Shown one piece after another: positions 9,101-16,530 of a stretch of DNA of 64,000 nt. Made by a program: the position numbers and the translations under genes. The number at the start of each line of letters is the position of its first letter. Position 1 is the first letter of the stretch. The notes under the pieces are model-generated. The model ran no database searches. It saw only the letters and a program-made list of their open reading frames with translations, and had not been told where the DNA came from. Origin of the DNA: Wolfiporia cocos (lineage: Eukaryota > Basidiomycota > Agaricomycetes > Polyporales > Phaeolaceae); the NCBI GenBank assembly GCA_029448655.1, contig JACCLO010000011.1, forward strand, positions 124,001-188,000. The letters are read 5' to 3'.

Positions 9101-10556
9101 TCATCCCCAAGTACTCGATGGACTTTTGTTCGAAGAAGCATTTCTCGGGTTTCGCATAGAGGTCGGAATCCTGAAGTCGCTGCAATACGGCTTTGACTAG
9201 TTTCCGATGCTCTTTGAGGTCGTTTCCGAAAATCAGAATATCGTCTAGGTAAACGATAACCTTTCCCGACTGAATGAAGTCGGAAAGGACGCTATTCATC
9301 ATCGCTTGGAATGTGCCTGGCGCGTTACAAAAGCCAAAGTACATAACAGTAGCTTCGTACAGCCCCCTATGGGTGATGAAGGCTGTCTTCCACTCGTCCC
9401 CTTCCTTTATCCGCACGTTGTTGTACCCCCAACGGAGGTCGATCTTTGTAAAGATTGATGCGGATGCGAGTTGATCTATTAACTCGGATATACAAGGAAT
9501 GGGATACTTGTTCTGTACCGTGATTTCGTTTAGCTTTCGATAGTCGACTACCATGCGCAGTGACCCGTCTTTCTTTGCTACAAAGAAAACGGGTGATGCT
9601 ATCGGCGATTTGGATTCTCGGATGTAACCTTTGCGAAGTTCTTTGTCAATCCACTCGTCTAAGGAGTTTTGTTGAAGCTTAGACATTGGGTAACGTTTTA
9701 CGGGTTTCGGCAGTGTTGCGCCTTCGACAAAGTCAATGGCGTGGTCATAGTCCTTGCGGACAGGCATCCGCTCTGAAGCCTTGTGACTGAACACTGTCGG
9801 ACCAAACTCATGATACTCTTTAGGGACTAACGATCTCCACTTTTCAGTTGAAGACGAGTCTAAGGATTCTTCATCCTTTTCGAGTATCTCTGCTACAAGT
9901 TGAGCTAGAGTTTTGTTGTCTTCGTTATCTAGCTGCGATAGCCAGTTAACGAAGGGGTTGTCGGAATCTCCTTCTCCTAGTGTGTCCAAAGGGAGATCCC
10001 ATATACTGACCACTTCGTCAGGGAGTTCATCTGCCTCCTCCTCCGACGGTTTGGCGGGCCTTTGCCTTTTAGCAGCATGTATACATTTTCCTTCTTTCGT
10101 GCACCGGTCATAAGATATCGTTCCTGCACTCCAATCGAAGTGCGGGTTATGAAGTGTGAACCATTCGTACCCTAGTATAAGATCTTGACCACTTAGTTTA
10201 GTTACGGCGAGACCGATAGTCTCTTTATGAATGCCGTGGACCATGAAGGCCTTAACTAAAGTGTCGATTTTTCCCGCTTTGTTGTAGGTGCCGTCTGCAT
10301 TATGTACGTTAATGACTGGGCGAAGCGGTTGGGTTAACAGGTTGTGGGTGGCGACGAAGTCGGAATTAATGACGCTGATTTGAGCGCCACTATCTACAAG
10401 CGCTGTAGCCTGTACTTTCTTTCCATATACCCAGAGATCCACGTTAATCTTGAAAGATGTAAACGTGTCGCGCGATTGATTATGATAAATATGATTGATC
10501 TCTGCAGTGGGTATAATACAACTACGCTCGGTCATCGTACATGGACAGGCCGTCAC
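6171..10556 (-). CDS. pol: Family-3 Pol polyprotein with C-terminal dUTPase (1461 codons, intact)
   Basis: Aspartic protease near residues 45-130 (active site VDSGAQ), reverse transcriptase with YLDDILIFGND, RNase H (…EADASDFATGSVLSQ), integrase with HHDH…CDIC zinc finger, TIDFI, SDRGVQF and GQTERVNQ, then a chromodomain (EWEVSEILNHR…YLVRW…DDTWE) and a dUTPase: GYDIYAM, TRSSMA, GVIDWDYRGE, KDKVAQLL and RGTKGFGSTGK. Motif 2 and motif 4 depart more from the canonical dUTPase than in families 1 and 2, so enzymatic activity is less certain. The frame overlaps the gag stop by 4 bases and is -1 relative to gag. The first in-frame codon at the overlap is GTG and the first in-frame ATG is 24 nt further on, so expression is probably by frameshift or by termination-reinitiation at ATGTGA. 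Confidence 0.95.
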   Translation of the reverse strand: MTACPCTMTERSCIIPTAEINHIYHNQSRDTFTSFKINVDLWVYGKKVQATALVDSGAQISVINSDFVATHNLLTQPLRPVINVHNADGTYNKAGKIDTLVKAFMVHGIHKETIGLAVTKLSGQDLILGYEWFTLHNPHFDWSAGTISYDRCTKEGKCIHAAKRQRPAKPSEEEADELPDEVVSIWDLPLDTLGEGDSDNPFVNWLSQLDNEDNKTLAQLVAEILEKDEESLDSSSTEKWRSLVPKEYHEFGPTVFSHKASERMPVRKDYDHAIDFVEGATLPKPVKRYPMSKLQQNSLDEWIDKELRKGYIRESKSPIASPVFFVAKKDGSLRMVVDYRKLNEITVQNKYPIPCISELIDQLASASIFTKIDLRWGYNNVRIKEGDEWKTAFITHRGLYEATVMYFGFCNAPGTFQAMMNSVLSDFIQSGKVIVYLDDILIFGNDLKEHRKLVKAVLQRLQDSDLYAKPEKCFFEQKSIEYLGMIISHNSVAMDPKKYEGVLEWPQPTKVKEVQAFLGFANFYRRFIKDFSYKAKPLTQLTRKNQKWAWGEKEQQAFEDLKKAFTSAPILRIPDQDSPFRIEADASDFATGSVLSQLDPKDGLYHPVAYYSKSMTEAERNYEIYDKELLAIIRSLEEWRHYLEGHPKVFEVWTDHANLTYFKTAQKLTRRQARWALYLTRFNFKLYHKPGKTMLTADPLSRRPDHEEGVELDNRDKILLKPEFFATEFAIWALETSSDETTAMAEDSNQSLLEAIRLALQDNKLTSSYQSLLSSGPREFKKELQDWNYENGLLLHKGKVYVPNVEQTRRRVVAAHHDHITAGHFGRWKTYELVTRNFWWPGISTFVKKYVQECDICQKMKSRPEKPYGLLKPNPVPTQPWEVITIDFIMYLPKSIDNKKTYDSIMVVVDRLTKRAHFYPISSKFGTKDLADILYTRVYPLHGLPRQIISDRGVQFASKLFKEFCQFLNIEHSMSTAYHPQTDGQTERVNQTLEQYLRCYVNSYRKDNWSRLLPTAEFAYNNVASETTRHSPFFVELGRHPLAGPRDQELPRTVNPDLNDIAHERWKAQEEAKAAMLVASERWKWYSDRGHKQLDLRVGDKVLVNTKDYQTSEKSLAPRYIGPFKIAEILSPVTFRLTMGSQYRQYHPVFHASKLVPYVQTEDRSSSPEPSEDDDREWEVSEILNHRKQRGKLEYLVRWSDTTSKDDTWEPEENLEHSKEVLDEYKARFFDAQTNHLSAHRTIAVAESDDDPNWKVGDRYLWPDDWPMHSDNVDDEAEGYDSDEERPVKPTSRWLKRDPYGNFVEDNIVFNDYLEFAVPFGDKDAAPLYPVKGTPHSAGYDIYAMEGLTIQPGQTATISTGLQVLFPYGHYGQLATRSSMAKQSLIVLGGVIDWDYRGEVKVMIHNLGSTAYEVKAKDKVAQLLVHRMYYPDEHVSSPSAYNLLHGQQGQRGTKGFGSTGK

Positions 10557-12463
10557 ATACGATCGTAGTAAAAATCCGAAGTATATTTTTTCTTTAAGAG
10601 CCTCTTCGGCGGCTCCGAGAGGGTGGACTGGTGAACGATAACACCAGTTGTGTCGGGGACGGTATCCTTGTCGGCGTCCGAGTCCGTGCCCGCGACCTCC
10701 TCGATATGCGCGCGGGTGAGCGTCCCCACGGTGGATGTGGTGGCACTCTGCCCCTCGTCGTTGTCCTCCTCGTCTGTCTCATATCTCTCAATGATGCGGA
10801 CGAATCGGCGCTTCTTGCCGTCGTTAGCAGGTGCCGGCCTGCTCGACGTTGATGATGTGTTTGATGACGACCCGGCTGTCGTCTTTGGCGCAGAGGGGGC
10901 GGTTCCCTTCGGCTGGCCCTTCCACTTGCAATCGGTCCAGCCGGTCGTACAGTTGTCGCGACCGCACTGGGCGCACTTGTGGGGGGGAGAGACTAGAATT
11001 CTCTTCCCGTCCTTCAGTACGCGCCACGATGCATTGGGCCTTGCGTTGTCGGGCAAACTCTGCCCCGCCTTCTTCGCCTTGTTGCCCCCACCGCTGGCGG
11101 TCTTTTCAGATCCGCTGGTTTGGGACGTAGTGATAGTGGCGGCCTTCTTGCCGCCCGAGCTAACCTCCGCCTTCTTCGTCTCCTTCTTCCCGTCTTCGAA
11201 GATACTCCCGGTAATAGCGTCGGGGTACGCGTCCTTGTAGAACTCGATTGCCATATCGAGATATTTCTCCCACTCGGTGGGGGCAGGGTGCTTGATGATC
11301 TTCAACATCGAGAAGCCATCGCGTACCTTTTCGGGTAGCGCGTCTTTAAGCTCCTCCAGCACCGTCGAGTTCTCGGACTTCGCCGCTTTGACAAGTTGGC
11401 GAAGTCTCTCCGCGTACGTGAAGAAGTTGGCTTTTGCCTTCTTCTTTCCCTCGTCGCCGAAATACCCTTTGATCTCCTTACGGGCCACCTCCTGGTCCGT
11501 CTTCTTGCCGTAGACGCGCTCCATGTCGTCCTCAAGCTCCTTCCACGTTCCCAGGGACTTTGTTACGTCTACCGAGTCCCTAATCCTCTTTTCCTGGTAT
11601 TGGAAAGCCGACCCTGATAGACGCTGCAGGGCCTCGACGATCTGCTCCCGCTCCTGGTAGATTTTTGCTACCGAGAAGTACATGATGCACTTCTGGAGCC
11701 ATTCCTTCACCGGGATCTTAGATCCATCGCCGGTAAAGGTCGGGGGGGGCGTCGCCTTGGGGCGAAGAGGTGCTACTCCAGCAGGAGCAGCGGCGGTGGT
11801 GGTGGAAGCGGAGGCGGCTGTCGTTGTGGCAGCAGCCTCGAGTTTGGCGAGGCGATCGGCGAGATCGCGCGTGGTCGTGGACTCCAATTTTCGGAGTCTG
11901 GTGAGGGCGGAGTCGAGGTCGTCTCGGGCCGACTTGACCCGGTTTTCCGATGCTGTCAGGCACGCCTCCAGGAATCTGGTGTACTGGCGGTGCTCGTCTG
12001 CCCTGTGAAGGACAAGACGTAGCCTGGAATTGAGAGCATATCGGAACCGACGAATTTCCTCGTCTGTGTACCTCGCGGCGACGTTCGCGTTCTCGTTCAT
12101 GAAGTTTAGACAGAGCTGGAAGGTCTGCCTAAGGGCGGCATGCTCCGCTTCGGGTATAGACTCGAAAGCATCTTCGGCCACCTCAAATTCCTCCCTGACG
12201 GGTAGGACCTCCTGACTCTCGAACTCTAGGGCTGTGTACTCGCCGAAGATCGGCGGTAGCTGCTCGTTCCCTACTACGGGACCCGAGAAATGAGATGGCC
12301 AGAGCTCAGACGGGGGGAGTCTGGGGCGAGGGGCTGAGCGGGGAGCGGGTGTCCGTGGTGGATGCGAGACGGGTGTGGGGGAGGTGGTTCGCTCCGGGGT
12401 GTGCACAGGTGAGTTGACCGCGGTGCGGGAACCGGAAGCTTCGGGCTGGGGGGTCTGCGACAT
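10553..12463 (-). CDS. gag: Family-3 Gag (636 aa)
   Basis: Starts with ATG at 12463 and ends …ATG TGA at 10553. A Pro/Ser/Thr-rich N-terminus (about residues 1-60) is followed by a helical, charged region, a proline-rich hinge ending PPPTFTGDG and the retrotransposon Gag capsid core (KEWLQK…YF, about residues 245-440). A Lys/Ser/Gly-rich tail follows. The C-terminal cysteine cluster (CAQCGRDNC…DC) is not a canonical CX2CX4HX4C knuckle. The tail may still bind nucleic acid through basic residues. Product would form the virus-like particle. Confidence 0.9.
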   Translation of the reverse strand: MSQTPQPEASGSRTAVNSPVHTPERTTSPTPVSHPPRTPAPRSAPRPRLPPSELWPSHFSGPVVGNEQLPPIFGEYTALEFESQEVLPVREEFEVAEDAFESIPEAEHAALRQTFQLCLNFMNENANVAARYTDEEIRRFRYALNSRLRLVLHRADEHRQYTRFLEACLTASENRVKSARDDLDSALTRLRKLESTTTRDLADRLAKLEAAATTTAASASTTTAAAPAGVAPLRPKATPPPTFTGDGSKIPVKEWLQKCIMYFSVAKIYQEREQIVEALQRLSGSAFQYQEKRIRDSVDVTKSLGTWKELEDDMERVYGKKTDQEVARKEIKGYFGDEGKKKAKANFFTYAERLRQLVKAAKSENSTVLEELKDALPEKVRDGFSMLKIIKHPAPTEWEKYLDMAIEFYKDAYPDAITGSIFEDGKKETKKAEVSSGGKKAATITTSQTSGSEKTASGGGNKAKKAGQSLPDNARPNASWRVLKDGKRILVSPPHKCAQCGRDNCTTGWTDCKWKGQPKGTAPSAPKTTAGSSSNTSSTSSRPAPANDGKKRRFVRIIERYETDEEDNDEGQSATTSTVGTLTRAHIEEVAGTDSDADKDTVPDTTGVIVHQSTLSEPPKRLLKKKYTSDFYYDRM

Positions 12464-12673
12464 GGTTATGACTGGTAAGCACTTGCTTGAAAAGCGCGGG
12501 ACAGCCTGTAAAAGGAGGAGAACCGAGAAAAAAAGCTACGTAATTACTAAAAATTATCTACTGCCATGTGTTGTGCCTTTCTTGAGCGCGAGCTTGAAGT
12601 CACACGATAAGAAGCGTAGAGCAAGACCCCTTCTCAGGTGGTCTGCGAGGGTTTACATTTGGTGGACCGGGAA

Positions 12674-13555
12674 CTATACATTAAGGGCATTGAGGCCCCG
12701 TATTATACGCTGTATGTGCTCCCTATCTACGCTAGGATATCCAACCATAAAGTTCCCTATGATCTTGCAGTTCTTAACTAACAAGCGCATTTGCTTGTTA
12801 TCGATCCGATCCATAAGGACCGCCTCGATGAAACCCTTACAGACTGTCTGGAGGTCCCGTATGAGGTTGGTTACCTCATATGTGGGATGACCGTTGCAGA
12901 GATCGGCATTCGCCACGATGCAAGTGTACACCGGGGAAAGTACCTTCGCGGTCTCCAGGAGCGTGGGTATTACCTTGGCACCCCAATCGAACTTCTTCTC
13001 CGTGCAGGAGATGTCGAAGACGTTGAAGTCTCGAGGGATGTCGTAGAGGCGTCTTTCAGCCCATTCGGCCCACGGCAAGCGGACGAGGTCGACGATTTTT
13101 TGAAGTTCGTCGGGCGTGAGGATGCGGTTCATAAGAGACTGATCGGGGGGTGGAGGCGCGCGTCGGGCGCGGGAAGCGGCGTCGGCCTCGACATGGCGAG
13201 CTACTTCGGCTTCTTCCTCTAAGCGTCGCTCGCGGGCGCGCTTAGCAGAAAGGGCCGCGTACTCTCACATGGCCTTGGCTTCTTCCTCCGCGATCTGCTG
13301 GTTCCTTGTTTTGATGGCAACGGGGCCGAGGCGAGGCCCGTGATACTTGGGCTTCCGGATGAGGTCTTCTACCTCCTTTCGGCTCTTGGACGGAATGTTC
13401 CAGAGCTCCGGTTTGCCGTTAGCCGCGTTGGTAACGACCATCTTGTCCGGCATCTTGCCGGTGTCACCCTTCTGCTTCTGCTTCTTGACAATCGGGCCGG
13501 CCCTCAGGCGCGCCTCGACCATCTTGATGGACTTCTCTTGTCGCTCGGCAGGCAT
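12674..13555 (-). pseudogene. ORF0 of family 3, one in-frame stop (293 codons)
   Basis: A single frame runs from ATG (13555) to the stop at 12674, broken only by a TGA at 13265-13267 that could arise from CGA by one transition. The N-terminal part is basic and contains GKPELWNIPSKS. A charged Ala/Arg/Glu-rich middle (likely coiled coil) follows. The C-terminal half is helical and contains CTEKKFDW and VIPTLLETAKVLSPV. These boxes recur in the equivalent ORF of family 2 (GKLHLWEIP; VIPMLEGTLTRLTPL) and family 1 (EEWHIASSKS; CTEKKWDW). It does not resemble Gag, Pol or Env that I recognise. Function unknown; its fixed position between leader and gag suggests a role in the element's life cycle. 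Confidence 0.7.
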
Positions 13556-14173
13556 GGCTGTGTAACTTCGTGAGAAAGCTTGTACTAAATAACTACGTAA
13601 AAAGTCCGGGAACGGCCGTTCTTGATGCGGTAAGGTGTCATGTCGGTGAGTCGACGACGGCGTGCATCTCTCTCATACACGTCCGGAGTGGAAGATACAA
13701 CGGGTCCCGCTTCCCTTGCGGTCCCGGTAACAGGCCAGATTAGGGTATTACACCCATGGTGGCTAGCCGCAGCGCTCCCAAACGTCCACCGCAGGCAAGC
13801 TAGCCGCCGCTGAGAAGCGGTGACCGGGAGATCCCGTTAAGGTTCAATCCCATATGGTCATTAGGCCGGCAAGCCGGGTTTTAGTCTGGTTCCCGAAGGA
13901 ACGAGGCTGTGTCCTTACGTCTGGACAATAAACGTGTTACTAAGTAACGGGGATAGGTCTGGGGCATCGCCCATGTCTGATCCACCGCCGCTGTTCACAT
14001 TAACGGCCCTTTGCAGGTGCCGCTAATAACCTATTGAATGGCTGGTCGTCGCCATGTATCCCCCAGATCCCAATACAAAAAATACCTGTAAAGGGAAGAC
14101 ACCAAACCGCCGGCCTAGAAACACAAATCCCCAGGGCCAAAAGGCCGGGGGGCGATGAAAAGAATAGTTCTAA
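13556..14173 (-). other. Family-3 conserved non-coding leader
   Basis: The 618 bp between the 5' LTR and ORF0 carry no credible ORF. They share short blocks in the same order with other families: CTGGGGGATACAT (near 14055), GGGTGTAATACCC (13741-13755) and TGTATCTTCCAC (near 13690), then TGAGAGAGATGCA shortly downstream. No TGG-type tRNA primer site follows the LTR. Probably a structured RNA used for packaging, priming or translation (inference). Confidence 0.6.
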
Positions 14174-14733
14174 TGACACAGACACTCACTTATGACTGAA
14201 AATGTAGTTGAGGGGCGGTGTCGATAAGAGTGAGGTGTAAGAGTCAAGCAGTTGGTAAGAACAACTAGTCGATTGTCGAGGAGAACTATTCTGAGTCTAC
14301 AACGTACTCAGAGGCCAGCTTATATACATGAAGGGTAAGACCCGTAACACCGTAGGTAAGACTAGTGATACCGCAGGGCGTAGGGTTATGTACCGGTAAT
14401 GGTACGACCCGAAGCTTGTGATAGTTCTAAAGGTCGCTGACTGAGCGTGAGGCAGCGGCAGGTGACGCGAGTCACTAGAAAGCCATGTGACGTGTGGCAA
14501 CGTATGTTGTGAACTCTTTGTAGGGTCACGTGCAGGAAAGATAAGATAAGTCTACAGATAAGACGAGGCGCCATGATAGGCGCTGAGCTAACGTGCACAA
14601 GAGATAAGATAAGAGTTATCTGCGAGAGTGAGATAAGATAGGACATAACGTGACTTGGAAAGCGAGTAGAACGAGCTGTAGAAAATCAGAGAAAAATAGG
14701 GAAAAATAGGGAAAAATAAGAGAAACCGTGACA
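14174..14733 (-). repeat. LTR-C, 5' LTR of family 3 (560 bp)
   Basis: On the minus strand it starts TGTCACGG and ends CTGTGTCA, followed by TTAGAACT. The inner end is set by analogy with LTR-B (…CTGTGTCA then TAAGAAC). GATA cluster at 14540-14642 and TATA box near 14319-14329. Confidence 0.85.
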
Positions 14734-15355
14734 TTGTGATCAAGATCTGGATTTTTGGTCAACATCATAAGCAGCTGTAAAAACACTTGTAGATCAGAAT
14801 AACAACAAATAGTAGACATATAAGCATTCTGAATATGTTGTGCTGCCATTTGAGCTGCACAAGTCAATAATTTCGAGGTCCTACATGATTACCCATAAGC
14901 CCCGCCCTGAGCTTGAGCCAGGCCCAAGCTGGCCTGAGCCATCAAGGAGGGCCCGGCTTGACATTCCGCTGAGCCCAAGCCCTTCAAAGCCAGGCCCAAG
15001 CCCCGGGCTTTGAGCTGAGCCGTGCTTTGCACATCACTAATCACAACCCCAATCGCAATAGTAGTCACAACGTTCCGCACCGTGTTAGCAGATCACAAGT
15101 CATTGTAATGGTCGTTGAGATCATATAAGGTGAATTCATGCAAAATCTTAAACCAAAGGGCCCATTTTCGCTAATTGTAACAACACCACAGCTGCGCACC
15201 TAAAGTTGCCGGCTCAGTGCTTGGCTACGGCCGGCTCACGATCCAAGTTGGGCCCTGAGCCGTCTCAAGCCGCCCCCCCAGGCTCGGCTCAGCCCGGCTT
15301 AAGTCGGCTCGGCCAGGCCTGGCTCATGGCTTTGAGCCGTGCTTTGCACATCACT
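14734..15355. repeat. Debris of MITE-2-like hAT elements
   Basis: Two stretches rich in GGCTC/GAGCC and GGGCC/GGCCC blocks end in the same terminus GTGCTTTGCACATCACTA (about 15022-15039 and 15338-15355), which is related to the MITE-2 terminus at 21476. The second end is followed by GCTATCCC, the start of the K-1 kinase fragment. No matching left ends were found, so both copies look truncated. No coding region is seen here. Confidence 0.5.
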
Positions 15356-15790
15356 AGCTATCCCGAAAGAACTAAGGACGCATGCAATGTTGAGGCAGTG
15401 ACTGTAGTCGATAAGCGTACTGGTTCCCAGCCACAGGAAATCCGTGAGGCGCTGAATGACAATGTAATCTGTCCATACAGTGCTGAGCACGCAAAGCCAC
15501 GACCCGGATAGTGCGACGAGGAAGGAGGGGCAGTAGGACACACTTTGTACTTTCTGATGCTGTTGAGAAGAAGAAATCAGAAATGTTGGGAGACAAGGCA
15601 GCGATGCGTACCTCTGGGGATGCCCAGAAGTGCTCATAAGAATAGGAATCCTGCACAGTAGGATCACAGCCTCCAGTTCCCATTTCGAACTTTTCCTCGG
15701 CAATGATAAGCGCAACCGTCTCGTAGGGCGGGGACATAGAGGGTGACATGATCTGCGGTACTTGTACTTTTGTCGAGGTGGTAATCACGG
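15356..15790 (-). pseudogene. K-1: middle fragment of a Crinkler-type kinase gene
   Basis: Minus-strand exonic pieces read …VALIIAEEKFEMGTGG…YEHFWASPE, then a likely intron (GTACGC…CAACAG, about 15570-15620), then …CPSFLVALSGSW…WTDYIVIQRLTDFLW. This layout parallels the central part of K2 (…FLEYKSE…CCPSFTLAITGPS…VDEMLVQDL). The fragment is cut on its left by a MITE-2-like terminus at 15355 and has no kinase domain, so it is a relic. Family assignment is by analogy with K2. Confidence 0.5.
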
Positions 15791-16530
15791 GTTTAAGTTT
15801 TGATGCGTGAAAAGGTGCGCATCATGCTCCTTCTCTATAAGCCCTCCCCGCTTCACTCCACGGTGCCAACATATGGTTTGCTCATCCAGGAGAATATCGC
15901 TAGGATACTGCACTTCACCGTCCTTCCCACACCAGTCAAAGTCGACCAGCACAATCCCGTCTCCCACAATCAACACATTCGGAGCACGCAAGTCACCAAA
16001 CACAAACTATCACGTGCTGGTGTGGACCCAATACAATTCTCCAGCCGTAATGCAATAACCATTGCGCCAAAAGGGCACAATGCCAACTCTGTTGGCATCG
16101 GTGGTTCTCAGTACTTAAGCTATTACGGCACATGGTCGTGATGTGCTCGTGACACAAACTTGTCCTGGTGCAACGTCGTGACTGCGCTGCGCTGCAGAGC
16201 GACTGGATGTGTGTGGGATCCAACAGTGCACCATCGACCTCGCTACCCTCAACAAAATCCATGACGACAACCTGCATTCCAATGCTGGGCTCATGCACAC
16301 AGTGCCGAAGCTTTGGGCGCAAGGCTCTAGCGAGCAGCTCGTGCACTTTTTGATTGTACGTGTACGCGAATTTGACGACGACCTTTGCTGTCTCAGACTC
16401 GCTCTCGGCCTCTGCCACGAATACTGCCTTCGCGCTGATGCTGATGTAGGGAACAAGGCGCTCCCTGTACTTGAGCACGACCTTCTTGCCTGCGCTGTCA
16501 CAGTATGTGGTGAAATGGGGACCAATGAAA
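15785..16530 (-). pseudogene. K0: C-terminal kinase-domain fragment
   Basis: Minus-strand pieces keep the kinase landmarks: VFVAEAE…KVVVKFAY (beta-3 lysine), QVVVMDFVEGSEVDG (hinge), then after an interruption FGDLRAPNVLIV (catalytic loop) and VLVDFDWCGKDGE (DFD in place of DFG). The catalytic-loop region is broken by a short insertion (about 16012-16150) with 9-bp direct repeats. The right end is cut by the hAT element at 16531 and no N-terminal half is present beyond it. Non-functional relic. Confidence 0.7.
16012..16160. repeat. Short (about 140 bp) insertion in K0, SINE- or MITE-like
   Basis: On the minus strand the kinase sequence …AGTTTGTGT is followed by unrelated sequence and then AGTTTGTGT again before the kinase resumes, a 9-bp direct repeat typical of a target duplication. 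The insert contains TGGCGCAATGG, which fits the pol III A-box pattern, and a weaker B-box-like GGGTCCACACC. No complete tRNA cloverleaf was found, so identity is uncertain. Confidence 0.4.

Larger units (their letters stand above)
5564..14733 (-). mobile_element. Family-3 Ty3/gypsy chromovirus, nearly complete
   Basis: Minus-strand order: 5' LTR (14733-14174), leader (14173-13556), ORF0 (13555-12674, one in-frame stop), gag (12463-10553), pol (10556-6171), conserved 3' UTR motif, polypurine tract, 3' LTR (6089-5564, last 34 bp displaced by the family-5 insertion). Gag and pol are fully open and the two LTRs are virtually identical over 525 bp, so insertion was recent. The base duplication cannot be checked because the left end lies outside the window; the right flank is TTGTG. 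Confidence 0.9.

Noticed and set aside
10578..10592. Possible -1 slippery site (AAAGAAAAAATA) near the family-3 gag end
   Set aside because: It is not a canonical XXXYYYZ heptamer in the gag frame and no strong downstream structure was evident; the ATGTGA junction is an equally good explanation.
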